From UKL13-2 sp040006575 (lineage in GTDB: Bacteria; Pseudomonadota; Gammaproteobacteria; Burkholderiales; Usitatibacteraceae): a stretch of 64,000 bases of DNA. Under the pieces are notes generated by a model. The model did not search any database. It worked only from the letters and a program-made list of their open reading frames with translations, and was not told the origin of the DNA. Shown piece by piece: positions 36,186 through 45,577 of this stretch. Each line of letters begins with the position of its first letter. Within the stretch, counting starts at the first letter, position 1. The stretch covers positions 3,922 to 67,921 of the forward strand of contig JBDTWS010000002.1 in assembly GCA_040006575.1 (NCBI GenBank). The letters are read 5' to 3'. A program made the translations under genes and the position numbers.

Positions 36186-37010
36186 ATGTCCACACCCTCC
36201 TATTCGATTACCTTCGCCTGCTACAACGCGGTCAAATACACACGTATGTGCGTCGACAGCATGCTGAAACATGGCACGCGGCTGGATCGGCTTATCGTCG
36301 TGGACAACGGCTCCAGCGACGACACGCGCGCCTACCTGCAATCGCTGCCGGTAGGCGAGCGTATTTTCAACAAGCAGAACCTGGGCTGCGGCGTGGCATG
36401 GAACCAGGGTGTGCTGGCGCAGCAGGCCGAGTGGTCGATCATCATGAACAACGACGTGCTGGTCTCGCCAGGGTGGGTCGAATCGCTGATCGAGACGGCG
36501 CAGCGCAAACAGCTAAAAATCATTTCGCCGTCGTTGATCGAAGGCCCGCTCGACTACGATTTCGAGGAATTCGCGCCGCGTGCCGCCGCCACCATGCACG
36601 ATGTACTGCGCATCGGCAATCCGCATGCGGTCTGCCTCGCGGTTCACGAATCGGTATGGGCCGAGATCGGCTACTTCCAGCCCACGCCGAAGCTGTGGGG
36701 TTTTGAAGACACGATGTTTTTTCACGCCGCGAAAAAAGCCGGCATCCCCATGGCGCTCACCGGCGCCAGCTGGCTGCATCATTTCGGTTCCATCACGCAA
36801 TCGGAAATGAAACGCGAGCGCGGGCTGACCGAAAAACAGGCGCTGGGCGATCGCTACAATTATCGCCAGTTGCACCAGGGTTGGCTTGAACGAAAATTGC
36901 AGAAGCGCCAGAAAGTGGCCAACCTCAAGGCGTGGCGCAACAGCGAACTGGACAAGTACGGCATGACACTGCATGGCATCCGAGAGAACGGGCAATTCAA
37001 ATGGTTGTGA
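36186..37010 (+). CDS. GT2 family glycosyltransferase
   Basis: A 274-residue GT-A transferase. SITFACYNAVKYTRMCVDSM is the N-terminal signature, VVDNGSSDDTRAYL holds the first Asp, and MNNDVLVSPGW is the metal-binding NND variant of the DXD motif. The C-terminal part has KLWGFEDTMFFHAAKKAG, typical of this family's acceptor region with its conserved ED. It follows the O-antigen ligase gene after 32 bases. It probably adds a sugar to O-antigen or core. Donor and acceptor are unknown. Confidence 0.85.
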   Translation: MSTPSYSITFACYNAVKYTRMCVDSMLKHGTRLDRLIVVDNGSSDDTRAYLQSLPVGERIFNKQNLGCGVAWNQGVLAQQAEWSIIMNNDVLVSPGWVESLIETAQRKQLKIISPSLIEGPLDYDFEEFAPRAAATMHDVLRIGNPHAVCLAVHESVWAEIGYFQPTPKLWGFEDTMFFHAAKKAGIPMALTGASWLHHFGSITQSEMKRERGLTEKQALGDRYNYRQLHQGWLERKLQKRQKVANLKAWRNSELDKYGMTLHGIRENGQFKWL

Positions 37011-37125
37011 ACTGTTCCCAGCTGCCATCAACTTCCTGATCCCGCATCCAGCCGCAAATTGCTACAGTCGCCGTTCCGCTTTCCCGTTATTCTCTCGCAG
37101 GCTCAATTTCCCCCCGGAGTTTTCC

Positions 37126-40100
37126 ATGAAATATCACGCCGCCTTGATGGGCGCTTTGTTGGGCGCAGCAATGATGGGTCACGCACAAACCGCGGGCACG
37201 CCGGTGCAACCCGGTTATTTCCGACAGCCCGCCATCAACGCGAACAACATCGTATTTGTTGCCGAGGGCGACCTGTGGCGCACGGGTGTCAGCGGTGGAA
37301 CTGCCCAGCGGCTGACGAGCAACTTCGCCGCCGAATCCAATCCGGCGATTTCTCCCGATGGAACGCAGCTCGCCTTCACCGGCCGCTATGAAGGACCGGC
37401 CGAGGTGTATGTCATGCCACTGTCCGGAGGCACGCCAAAGCGGCTTACGTTCGACGGTGATACCGCCCTCGTACAAGGGTGGACACAGGACGGCCGCGTG
37501 CTCTACAACTCGCCGCGCCAATCGGGCAAGCCTGACCTGCGCCTGTACACCATTCATCCCGCGACACGCGAGGTCAAACCGGTGCCGCTCAGCGAAGCCG
37601 CGGAGGGCTGTTACACCGGCACGTCGCTGTACTTCACGCGGCGGGGCGCGATCTCCGACAACGTCAAGGGATACAAAGGCGGCCTCGCGCAGAGCATCTG
37701 GAAATTCGATGAGGGCAGGGAAGCAGTGCCGTTGACGAAGTCGCACGGCGGCACCAGCCGGCAGCCGATGTGCGCGGCGGGAAGGATTTATTTCCTCAGC
37801 GATCGCGACGGCACGATGAATATCTGGTCGTTGAATAATGCGGGCGCGGACCTGCAGCAACACACCGCACACCGCGATTTCGACATTCGCGGCGCATCCA
37901 TTTCCCCCGATGGAAAGATTGCGTATCAGCGTGGCGCGGATTTGTATTTGTTCGATACCACCGCCACCGCTGACAAACGCGACGCTTTGATCACCATTAA
38001 CCTGCAATCGGATTTCGAACAACTGCGCACGCGCTGGGTGAAAACGCCGTGGGACTTTGTCACGGCCGTCGAAGTCTCGCCCAACGGCGACCGCGTGGTG
38101 CTCACCGCGCGCGGACAGGCATTCGTGGCGCCGGTCGGCGTGGGACGCCGCGTTGAAGCGACGCGCGTTTCAGATGTGCGCATTCGCAGCGCCGCGTTTT
38201 CGGCGGACGGCAAATCCATTCTCGCGTTTGGTGACCGTAGCGGTGAGATGGAGTTGTGGCGCTATCCCGCCAACGGTGTCGGTGAAGGAAAACAGCTGAC
38301 CAAAAACGCGACGGTTTTGCGCCAGCGCTTCTGGCCCTCGCCTGATGGAAAGTGGATCGCGCATGTGGACAAGGACCGTCGCCTGTATCTGCTCAATCCT
38401 GCCAATGGCGAGGAGCGTGAAATCGACCGCGCCGCGTTCGGCCTGCATGATGACGTTCAGTGGTCTTCGGACAGCCGTTGGATCGTGCTGGAAAAAGGCA
38501 CGCGCAGTGGCTTCCAGAGCCTTACGTTGATGGATGTCGCGGGGCGTAACAAGACGGCGCTCACCAGTGAGCGCTATCACGCACACGATGCGGCCTTCAG
38601 CCCCGACGGAAAATGGCTCTATTTCATGAGCGACCGGCATTTGCAAAGCGTGGTCGGCAGCCCGTGGGGGCCGCGTAATCCGGAACCGTTCTTTGACCGG
38701 CAGACAAAGATCTATGCGCTGGCGCTGGACACCGCTGCGCGCTGGCCGTTCCTGCCGAAGGATGAATTGCAACGGGCCGACCCGGAGAAGAAACCGGATA
38801 CCGTGAAGACGATTGAAGTCGAAAAGAAAACGGTCCCCGAGAAAAAACCGGCAACCGACAAAAAGCCTGAGCAGGCACAGCCACCAAAGCCAGCGGAGCC
38901 GGGTGAACCGGTTCACCCGAAAGGCGACAGCGTGACGGAAGCTACCGCCGACGTAAAGTCCGATTCAAAACCCGGCAGCGGATCGCCGGGTGCGGCGCCC
39001 GCTTCGGCCACCGCCGTCAATATCCGGCTTGAGGGACTCACCACGCGTCTCTACGAAGTACCCGTCCCGCCCGGCAATTACAACCAGCTCACCACGGACG
39101 GCAAACGCCTGTATTTCCTCGTGGCCGATTCAACTTCGGATCAAAAGAAATCGCTGCGCTCGGTAGCCATCGAGGCGCCGAATCCTGCGCCGCCGGCAAT
39201 TGACTTGTTTTTCGACGATGTGCGTTCCTACCAGCTGAGCCAGGATCGCAAGAAGATCCTGATCCGCAGGGCCAATGACCTGTGGGTATTCGACGCCGGC
39301 AAATCTCCGCCGCCGCCAGCCGACCAGGGCAAATTCGCGGTGAACCTGCGCGACTGGACTTTTCCGGTGGATCCCCGCGAGGAATGGAAACAGATGTTCG
39401 TCGATGCATGGCGCATGCATCGCGATTATTTCTACGACAAGAACATGCAGGGCGCGGACTGGAAAAAAGTGCGCAGCCATTACGAGCCGCTGGTGGCGCG
39501 TGTGACCGAGCGCTCCGAGCTGAATGATGTGTTAGGTCAGATGACTGCCGAGGCCGCTGCGCTGCACAGCCAGGTGGGTGCGTCCGACGTGCGCAAAGGC
39601 GCGGACGCCATCGATGTGGCCGGACTGGCGGCTGATATGGTGATGACCGACACCGGGTTCCGCGTGACGCGTCTCTACCAGGGCGATCCGGAATTGCTCG
39701 ACGAGCGCGGTCCGCTGGCAAAGAGCGAAGTTGCCATCGTTCCCGGCGAGACCATCACTGCGGTGAACGGCGTGCCGGCAAAATCGGCGCGCGCCATCGG
39801 CGAGCTGTTGCGCAACCAGGTGGGCAAACAGGTTTTGCTGGCGGTGACGTCGGCGAACGGCCGTAGCCGTGACGTGATCGTCACGCCGGTCACCACCCGC
39901 CGCGACCGCGAGCTGCGCTACCTGGCATGGGAGCGCGACCGGCAGGCCATGGTCGACAAGGGGGGCAACAATCGCATCGGCTATGTGCATCTGCAGGCGA
40001 TGGGCGCCACCGACATCGCGCGCTGGGCGCGTGAGTTTTACCCGGTGATCCAGCGCGACGGCCTCATCATCGACCTGCGAAACAATCGCGGCGGCAACAT

Positions 40101-40587
40101 CGATTCCTGGATCATCGAAAAACTCCAGCGCCGCACATGGCAGTTCTGGCAATCGCGCGATACGGATGAGCCGTTCACCAACCAGCAGGCGGTGTTCCGC
40201 GGCCACACGGTGGCGCTGATCGATGCCAACACGTATTCCGATGGCGAGACCATGGCGCAGGGGCTGCGGAGGCTGGGTATCGCACCACTGATCGGCATGA
40301 CCACGGCCGGGGCGGGGATCTGGCTTTCCGACCAGAACACGTTGCGCGATAACGGGATCGCGCGCGTCGCGGAATTCGGCTCGTTTGTCGATGACGGGAA
40401 AGAGCGCGCGTGGATCACGGAAGGTATCGGCGTGGCGCCGGATATGGAAGTCGACAATCTCCCGCACGCGACTTTCAACGGCGGCGACGCGCAGCTGGAG
40501 GCGGCGATTCGCTATCTGTCGGAAAAGATCGCGAAAGAGCCGGTGAGAGCGCCGGTGGTGCCGGCGTTTCCGGTGAGAAAGAAGTAA
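37126..40587 (+). CDS. Secreted Tricorn-like S41 family protease
   Basis: A protein of about 1153 residues. The ATG at 37126 is chosen because it begins a signal peptide (MKYHAALMGALLGAAMMGHA). Residues about 30-550 are WD40/TolB-like beta-propeller repeats (for example ESNPAISPDGTQLAFTG). Residues about 555-625 form a Lys/Pro/Glu-rich linker, and a second propeller segment follows. The Tricorn C1 helical part (EEWKQMFVDAWRMHRDYFYD) is near 745, a PDZ domain near 830-930, and the S41 catalytic domain after that. The candidate nucleophile Ser is in NTYSDGETMAQG (near 1036), the His in ALHSQVG (near 812), and a Glu in TEGIGVAPDMEV. It is probably periplasmic, degrading peptides or misfolded proteins. 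Confidence 0.88.
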   Translation: MKYHAALMGALLGAAMMGHAQTAGTPVQPGYFRQPAINANNIVFVAEGDLWRTGVSGGTAQRLTSNFAAESNPAISPDGTQLAFTGRYEGPAEVYVMPLSGGTPKRLTFDGDTALVQGWTQDGRVLYNSPRQSGKPDLRLYTIHPATREVKPVPLSEAAEGCYTGTSLYFTRRGAISDNVKGYKGGLAQSIWKFDEGREAVPLTKSHGGTSRQPMCAAGRIYFLSDRDGTMNIWSLNNAGADLQQHTAHRDFDIRGASISPDGKIAYQRGADLYLFDTTATADKRDALITINLQSDFEQLRTRWVKTPWDFVTAVEVSPNGDRVVLTARGQAFVAPVGVGRRVEATRVSDVRIRSAAFSADGKSILAFGDRSGEMELWRYPANGVGEGKQLTKNATVLRQRFWPSPDGKWIAHVDKDRRLYLLNPANGEEREIDRAAFGLHDDVQWSSDSRWIVLEKGTRSGFQSLTLMDVAGRNKTALTSERYHAHDAAFSPDGKWLYFMSDRHLQSVVGSPWGPRNPEPFFDRQTKIYALALDTAARWPFLPKDELQRADPEKKPDTVKTIEVEKKTVPEKKPATDKKPEQAQPPKPAEPGEPVHPKGDSVTEATADVKSDSKPGSGSPGAAPASATAVNIRLEGLTTRLYEVPVPPGNYNQLTTDGKRLYFLVADSTSDQKKSLRSVAIEAPNPAPPAIDLFFDDVRSYQLSQDRKKILIRRANDLWVFDAGKSPPPPADQGKFAVNLRDWTFPVDPREEWKQMFVDAWRMHRDYFYDKNMQGADWKKVRSHYEPLVARVTERSELNDVLGQMTAEAAALHSQVGASDVRKGADAIDVAGLAADMVMTDTGFRVTRLYQGDPELLDERGPLAKSEVAIVPGETITAVNGVPAKSARAIGELLRNQVGKQVLLAVTSANGRSRDVIVTPVTTRRDRELRYLAWERDRQAMVDKGGNNRIGYVHLQAMGATDIARWAREFYPVIQRDGLIIDLRNNRGGNIDSWIIEKLQRRTWQFWQSRDTDEPFTNQQAVFRGHTVALIDANTYSDGETMAQGLRRLGIAPLIGMTTAGAGIWLSDQNTLRDNGIARVAEFGSFVDDGKERAWITEGIGVAPDMEVDNLPHATFNGGDAQLEAAIRYLSEKIAKEPVRAPVVPAFPVRKK

Positions 40588-40652
40588 AAGTCCAGCATTG
40601 GTGCGGCTTTCGGGCCAAAAGTGGCTGAAAAGGCGCCCCAATGCTGGAGTTT
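40587..40652. repeat. Dispersed palindromic repeat, copy 3
   Basis: Arms AGTCCAGCATTGGTGCGGCTT (starting 40589) and GCGCCCCAATGCTGGAGTTT (ending 40652) pair almost completely. The element starts immediately at the stop codon of the S41 protease gene. The position at a gene end matches the other three copies. Confidence 0.75.
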
Positions 40653-40824
40653 GATGCGTGAAGAAGGATGCGCCCCATGCCGGGTGGAACAGGTTTCTGT
40701 ATTTCGCGGCTGTTGGTTTGCGGTGGGTCGCGCTTTCGAGATGCCCGTCTTATCTATGAATTCCATCCGTACATGGGTAATAAATTACGCGGTTCTATCT
40801 TACCCAAGACGGCAACATGGCAAC

Positions 40825-41068
40825 GTGCCGAAGCCCTCTCCAACCTGTGCCTACGACCCCACCCTGATTGCCGTGGGTGAGGCGATTCGCGCTGCGCAAG
40901 AAGTTGAGCTTGTCGCAGGAAGGCCTGGCGGCGGAAGCGAAACGGGACCGAGCCTATGTTTCCGGCATCGAGCGCGGTGAACACAACGTCGCTGTGATAA
41001 ATCTCAGCAAACTTGCCATAGCCTTGAACATGAGCCTGCAGGACTTGATGCGGCTGGCGAAGATCTGA
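40825..41068 (+). pseudogene. XRE-family helix-turn-helix regulator, frameshifted
   Basis: A small Cro/C1-type regulator is split over two frames. One frame gives DPTLIAVGEAIRA from a GTG at 40825. The other frame gives RKKLSLSQEGLAAEAKRDRA, then YVSGIERGEHNVAVINLS to the TGA at 41068. Joining them at 40888-40894 (CGATTCGCGCTGCGC) rebuilds a normal HTH_3 domain reading GEAIRALRKKLSLSQ. This would need two extra bases in the CG run. An intact short version starting at TTG 40868 lacks the first helix. The break could be a true mutation or an assembly error. It lies in the 544-base stretch between the S41 and GNAT genes. Confidence 0.6.
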
Positions 41069-41131
41069 CCCGCAGCACCGCCTGCTGCCTGTGAGCAGCA
41101 GCGTCAAGCCGGTGCAGAAGCCATGCGGCGA

Positions 41132-41791
41132 CTATCGGGATCGCGGAAACAGCAGCGCAAATAATTCGCGGACGCGCGGCGACAGATTCTCGGGGTCGGG
41201 AACGAGCAATTCCTCGTCGGGCACCAGCACCTTGGCATAGAGCGCCTCGTACACACGCTTGATCACACCTTCACCGACAATCTCCCGGTCGTAGCCCGGG
41301 GTCACGCCGACCAGCTGATAACCGGCGCGCTCGAGAGCCAGCTGCATGTGCGGCGTCTTCAAAGTCGCCAGGTTGTAGATGAACCCCGCACCGATATGAC
41401 GGCCGATGGCCTCGCCCAGCTCCATGGCGCGCACGGCGAGACGCGCATTGCGATGTGCTGGCGCGATCATGCCGATTTTTCCATAGAGCGAGAGCGCATC
41501 CGGCTCACGCTCCCATGAGCCGAATCCCACCAGTTCATCGCCATGGCGAATGATGATGGCGAGCACGTTCTTCCCGTCTTCCGATGCCGCGTCCGTTTCG
41601 TCGAAGCTCACCTGCGTTTCATAGTAGGTTTCGCGGAGGAAACAACTCGCGACGCCCACACCGACGGCGGGAAACCAGGATCGTATCGCGGCAATGGCTT
41701 CGGGTATTTCTTGGCGTTGCAGTCGCTGCCAGCGATACCCGTCCGGCAACGGCATCATCGCTTGCAATTTGTCTGTGTCTGGCCATCTCAT
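41132..41791 (-). CDS. GNAT family N-acetyltransferase
   Basis: A 219-residue protein. The core resembles the GNAT fold: AIIIRHGDELVGFGSWER as a beta-hairpin, then KIGMIAPAHRNARLAVRAME in the acetyl-CoA-binding position, though the usual Q/RxxGxG/A loop is weak (HRNARLA). The C-terminal part (HMQLALERAGYQLVGVTPGYDR) shows the usual last helix and strand. It probably acetylates an amine of a small molecule or protein. The substrate is unknown. It is transcribed away from the frameshifted XRE gene. No other operon partner is apparent. Confidence 0.7.
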   Translation of the reverse strand: MRWPDTDKLQAMMPLPDGYRWQRLQRQEIPEAIAAIRSWFPAVGVGVASCFLRETYYETQVSFDETDAASEDGKNVLAIIIRHGDELVGFGSWEREPDALSLYGKIGMIAPAHRNARLAVRAMELGEAIGRHIGAGFIYNLATLKTPHMQLALERAGYQLVGVTPGYDREIVGEGVIKRVYEALYAKVLVPDEELLVPDPENLSPRVRELFALLFPRSR

Positions 41792-41969
41792 GGCGGTCTC
41801 CTGGCTGGGGTTGGTTGATCGGTAGGGCCTGTGCGCGGCAATGTAGCCCGCAGCACCTTACCGATGCCTTACGTTTCCCAGGTGACGCGACAGGAAATCA
41901 CTTACGATGCGATGGCGGAGCCGTTGGCGAGTACCCCAATCGAGAATGCATGTGGCGCGATGCCGGTCG

Positions 41970-42836
41970 TTACAAGTGATTCCTCACCCAGCGTTTCCAC
42001 TCATCAAACAACGCCGGATGCCGCGCGGCAATGACCGATTTCGACCAGTCGCCTGTGCCATCGCTGCGCCAGTAATCATCGTGGTGCAACGTGGCGATGC
42101 GGCCACCCGATTCCTCCAGGATCAACGCGCCCGCCGCGTAATCCCAAGGCTGTTCGCCCGCGTGCAGGAACGCGTCCACGCGACCGCACGCCATGTGGCA
42201 CCACTGCAAGACCGACGCGCCGCTCATGGTGATTTTTCGGCCCGGCTTGTTTTCAAATAACGCCACACCCAGCCGGCCCAGCCGCTTGAATCGCCCTACC
42301 TCGATCAATGCTTCGGACAAATGTTTGGTCGCCGATTGCTTGATGCGCTTGCCGTCAAGGCAGGCGCCGCCATGGCGCACGGCGTGGAAAACTTCGCCCG
42401 TGTTGGGATCAAGCACCACACCGAATACGCTCATGCGCTTATGCATCAGCGCGACAGAAATGCCGAAATAACGTTTGCCATTGGCGAAATTGGCGGTGCC
42501 GTCCAGCGGGTCCACACACCAGCACCACTCGGCCTCGCGCCAGATGCGGCGCTGTTCCGCTTCGGGCATTTCCTCGCCCAGCACCGGGCAATCGTAGAGT
42601 TTCGGCAGCGCAGCGGCCAGCACGGCTTCGACCGCGCGATCGGCTTCAGTCACGATCGAGCCATCGTGTTTTTTCTCGGCGTGTACGTGCTTGAAACGCG
42701 GCATCAGTTCTTTCGCCGCGACCTCGCGCATCAGCGTGATCACGGCCAGGATGATGGTGGCCCACTGCATATCGACATGCGCGGACGGCTCGTACAGGAC
42801 GCAATTTTCAGGAGAGGCGGAATCGACAAGAGACAT
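41970..42836 (-). CDS. Inositol monophosphatase family protein
   Basis: A Mg-dependent phosphatase of about 288 residues of the IMPase/HisN/CysQ superfamily. All metal-site motifs are visible: GSIVTEADRAVEA, GEEMPEAE, CVDPLDGTANFANG and WDYAAGALILEESGG. Substrates in the family include inositol-1-phosphate, histidinol phosphate and PAP. The sequence alone does not decide between them. The ATG at 42836 is listed. An internal ATG (MQWATIILAVITLMRE) better matches the start of many homologues. Neither has a strong ribosome binding site. Divergent from rsmE. Confidence 0.82.
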   Translation of the reverse strand: MSLVDSASPENCVLYEPSAHVDMQWATIILAVITLMREVAAKELMPRFKHVHAEKKHDGSIVTEADRAVEAVLAAALPKLYDCPVLGEEMPEAEQRRIWREAEWCWCVDPLDGTANFANGKRYFGISVALMHKRMSVFGVVLDPNTGEVFHAVRHGGACLDGKRIKQSATKHLSEALIEVGRFKRLGRLGVALFENKPGRKITMSGASVLQWCHMACGRVDAFLHAGEQPWDYAAGALILEESGGRIATLHHDDYWRSDGTGDWSKSVIAARHPALFDEWKRWVRNHL

Positions 42837-42881
42837 GAGGAGGGCGCTGGATTGCGCGAGTGTGCGCGACGGCGGCGCCGC

Positions 42882-42887
42882 TATAAT
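42882..42887 (+). promoter_or_regulatory. Consensus -10 box before rsmE
   Basis: A perfect TATAAT lies 105 bases before the GTG start of rsmE, in the divergent gap shared with the IMPase-family gene. A -35 at proper spacing is not clear. The 155-base gap holds no other recognisable signal. Confidence 0.3.
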
Positions 42888-42991
42888 ACTCCTCCCTGAG
42901 ACGAGGATTCCCGGCTTTTGTTCCTGCGCACCGGGCAATTCCGAGCCTTGACCGATCCCGCACATCGCTTTTCTCCACGCCAATATCGCCT

Positions 42992-43744
42992 GTGATTACG
43001 CCGCGTTTTTTCCATTCGCACACTTTGCCGCGGCCTGCCGCTGCGGGTGCGGATTTGCGCGTAGAGATCGAACTGAATGAAGAAATCGCCCGGCACCTGC
43101 AGGTGTTGCGCCTCGCGGCGGGCGAACAGATTGCCCTGTTCGACGGGCAGGGCGGCGAATGGGCCGCATCCATTTCCGCGATAGGCAAACGCAATGCAAC
43201 CGTGCAGTTACTGGCGTTCGATGCGGTAGAGCGTGAATCGCCCTTGTCCATCATGCTGGTGCAGGCATTGGCCACCAGTGACAAGATGGATTTCATTGTG
43301 CAGAAAGCGGTCGAGCTGGGTGTGACGAGCATTCAACCGCTCGCCACTGAGCGCGCCACCCTGAAGCTCACCGGTGAACGCGAACAAAAGCGCATGGCGC
43401 ACTGGCAGGCGGTCGCGCAGTCGGCGTGCGAACAGTGCGGGCGCAATCGTGTGCCGGTGGTGGCGGGATTGATGTCCCTTGAGGCGTGGCTGGCCACGCC
43501 GGCCAACAGCCTGCGCCTGATGCTTCATCCCGACGCAGACATTTCATTGACGCAGGCGGTAGCGCCGCAACAGGCGCTGTCGCTGGTCGTCGGACCCGAG
43601 GGTGGATTCTCGCCCAGGGAAATTGCATTGGCGGCGCAGCATGGTGTCCAGACGGCACGTTTTGGGTCACGAGTATTGCGAACCGAAACCGCCGCACTCG
43701 CGGCCCTCGCAGCGCTGAACGCCCTGCATGGCGACCTTGGGTAA
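42992..43744 (+). CDS. rsmE: 16S rRNA (uracil-1498-N3)-methyltransferase RsmE
   Basis: A 250-residue SPOUT-class methyltransferase that methylates N3 of U1498 in 16S rRNA. The N-terminal PUA-like domain contains HLQVLRLAAGEQIALFDGQG. The knotted C-terminal domain carries KAVELGVTSIQPLATERATL, then SLVVGPEGGFSPREIALA and SRVLRTETAALAALAALN, which are the SAM-binding knot motifs. The start is GTG and the length is normal. It is followed by argA after a 114-base gap that includes a short GGCGCC hairpin. Confidence 0.95.
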   Translation: MITPRFFHSHTLPRPAAAGADLRVEIELNEEIARHLQVLRLAAGEQIALFDGQGGEWAASISAIGKRNATVQLLAFDAVERESPLSIMLVQALATSDKMDFIVQKAVELGVTSIQPLATERATLKLTGEREQKRMAHWQAVAQSACEQCGRNRVPVVAGLMSLEAWLATPANSLRLMLHPDADISLTQAVAPQQALSLVVGPEGGFSPREIALAAQHGVQTARFGSRVLRTETAALAALAALNALHGDLG

Positions 43745-43858
43745 CGGCGAAGGTAAAAAACGCTTTTCCGCGTCGATGCCGTAAAATCCGCGTTTAGCAT
43801 TTCAATGGCGCCGAAGCTACGAGGCGCCGCCACGCTAGCAGGAGAATACAAAACCTCA

Positions 43859-45193
43859 ATGGCCAAGAACGACGTCAAGAAACTCGAAGTATTCGTGAAA
43901 TGGTTTCGCAGCGCGACGCCCTTCATTCATGAATTCGGCGGACGCACCATCGTCATTGCGTTTGGTGGCGAAGTGCTGTCGGACGGCGAACTCATGCAGC
44001 TCGCTCACGATATCAATGTGCTGGTCAGCCTCGAGATCCGCGTGGTGCTGGTGCACGGCACGCGCCCGCAGATTGAAGAGCAGCTGAAACAGCATGGTGT
44101 GGATTCGAAGGTGATCGACGGCAAGCGCGTGACCGACGACGCAACGCTCAAGTGTGTGAAAGAGGCCAACGGCATCGTCCGCGTCGAGATCGAGGCGACG
44201 CTGTCCACCGAGCTCGCCAATTCACCGATGGCGAACGCAGATATCCGCGTTTCATCCGGAAATTTCATCACCGCCAAGCCGTTCGGCGTGCGCGACGGCG
44301 TCGATTACATGCACACGGGCCAGGTGCGAAAGGTCGATGTCGAGGGCATCAACCGCCGGCTGGACGACGATGAAGTGGTGCTGATTTCGCCCATCGGCTT
44401 TTCGCCGACCGGCGATATTTTCAACTGCACGCTGGAAGATGTGGCGACGTCTGTGGCCGTTGCGCTCAAGGCCGAAAAACTGATTTTCCTCACGGAAACG
44501 CTGGGCGCCACGGACAACAAGGCAAAGCTCCTGACCGAACTGACCGCCCTGCAGGCGCAGGAAGCGCTGGGCTCGATTCGTTTTGGCGGGCAGACCGAAG
44601 ACATTCGCCTGTTCCTGCCCTGCGCCATCCGCGCGGTACGCGAAGGTGTGAGCCGCGCCCACCTCATCAGCCGCCATGTCGACGGCGCGCTGCTGATGGA
44701 ATTGTTCACCCATCACGGTATCGGCACGATGGTGGTGCTGGAATCGCCGGACCAGTTGCGCGATGCGAAACTGGGCGATATCGATGGCATCCTTGCCATC
44801 ATCGACCCGCTGGTCGCGCAGGGAATCCTGGTCAAGCGCGATCGCGCCCTGATCGAAAAGGAAATCGACCGTTTCGTTGTACTGGAACAGGACGAGGAAA
44901 TCATCGGTTGCGCGGCGCTTTATCCCTTCCCCAGCGACAAGGCGGTGGAGCTGGCGTGCCTGGCGGTCAATCCGTTTTATCGCGACGGCGGCCGAGGCGA
45001 GCGCATCCTCGCCTTCGCTGAAAAGCGCGCCAAGGAAAAGGGCTTCAAGACCTTGTTTGTGCTGTCCACGCAAACGACCCAGTGGTTCGTTGAGCGCGGA
45101 TTTGTCGAGAGCGATGTTTCGAAGTTGCCTGCGGAAAAACAGGCCTTATATAACTATTCGCGGCGTTCGAAAATCTATTCGAAAGCGATTTAA
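43859..45193 (+). CDS. argA: Amino-acid N-acetyltransferase (N-acetylglutamate synthase) ArgA
   Basis: A 444-residue enzyme that acetylates glutamate, the first step of arginine biosynthesis. The N-terminal amino-acid-kinase-like regulatory domain has HEFGGRTIVIAFGGEVLSDG and LVHGTRPQIEEQL, where arginine feedback inhibition normally acts. The C-terminal GNAT domain includes EIIGCAALYPFPSDKAVELA and VNPFYRDGGRGERILAFAEKRA, with the acetyl-CoA loop in GGRGERIL. The ATG at 43859 is chosen over 43805 because AGGAGA precedes it and homologues begin here. yggX follows after 48 bases. Confidence 0.95.
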   Translation: MAKNDVKKLEVFVKWFRSATPFIHEFGGRTIVIAFGGEVLSDGELMQLAHDINVLVSLEIRVVLVHGTRPQIEEQLKQHGVDSKVIDGKRVTDDATLKCVKEANGIVRVEIEATLSTELANSPMANADIRVSSGNFITAKPFGVRDGVDYMHTGQVRKVDVEGINRRLDDDEVVLISPIGFSPTGDIFNCTLEDVATSVAVALKAEKLIFLTETLGATDNKAKLLTELTALQAQEALGSIRFGGQTEDIRLFLPCAIRAVREGVSRAHLISRHVDGALLMELFTHHGIGTMVVLESPDQLRDAKLGDIDGILAIIDPLVAQGILVKRDRALIEKEIDRFVVLEQDEEIIGCAALYPFPSDKAVELACLAVNPFYRDGGRGERILAFAEKRAKEKGFKTLFVLSTQTTQWFVERGFVESDVSKLPAEKQALYNYSRRSKIYSKAI

Positions 45194-45241
45194 ACACCGT
45201 ATCCGCCGCAATCGCGGCCGTACTGTAAATGGAGTTTCAAC

Positions 45242-45517
45242 ATGGCAAGAATGATCAATTGCGTCAAACTCAAGACCGAGGCCGAAGGCCTGGATTTCCC
45301 GCCGTATCCCGGCCCCATCGGCAAGCAGCTTTACGAGCAGGTATCCAAGCAGGCGTGGAAAGAGTGGCTGGAACACCAGAAACGGCTGGTCAATGAAAAC
45401 CGCCTGAACCTGGCCGACCAGAAGGCGCGCAAGTACCTGGAAGAGCAGATGATGCGGCATTTCTTCGGTGAGGGCGCCGACCAGGCACAGGGTTTTGTGC
45501 CGCCGCCACCGGCATAA
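45242..45517 (+). CDS. yggX: Probable Fe(2+)-trafficking protein YggX
   Basis: A 91-residue cytoplasmic protein matching the YggX/oxidative-damage-protection family over its full length. It begins MARMINCVKLKTEAEGLDF with the conserved Cys near residue 7. Further landmarks are PYPGPIGKQLYEQVSKQAW and WLEHQKRLVNENRLNL. The family protects iron-sulfur clusters and limits iron-driven oxidative damage. The argA-yggX order is common in betaproteobacteria. A strong bidirectional terminator follows. Confidence 0.95.
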   Translation: MARMINCVKLKTEAEGLDFPPYPGPIGKQLYEQVSKQAWKEWLEHQKRLVNENRLNLADQKARKYLEEQMMRHFFGEGADQAQGFVPPPPA

Positions 45518-45535
45518 TTTCGCTGGTCATGCAAT

Positions 45536-45565
45536 AAAAAGCCGCTGGGAACCAGCGGCTTTTTT
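45536..45565. terminator. Bidirectional intrinsic terminator between yggX and phoU
   Basis: AAAAAGCCGCTGG, a three-base loop, and CCAGCGGCTTTTTT form a strong hairpin with an A-tract before and a T-tract after. It separates two convergent genes and can serve both. Confidence 0.92.
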
Positions 45566-45577
45566 ACGTGCTGAACA

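Noticed and set aside
40621..40980. A 119-codon frame starting with GTG at 40621 in the S41-XRE gap
   Set aside because: Only its last part (DPTLIAVGEAIRA) looks like protein. The first 60 or so codons run through the palindromic repeat and show no conserved pattern. The real element is the frameshifted XRE gene.
43807..43828. GGCGCC hairpin upstream of argA as an arginine-responsive riboswitch or attenuator
   Set aside because: The stem is only six bases of a common self-complementary hexamer, with no alternative structure or leader peptide seen.
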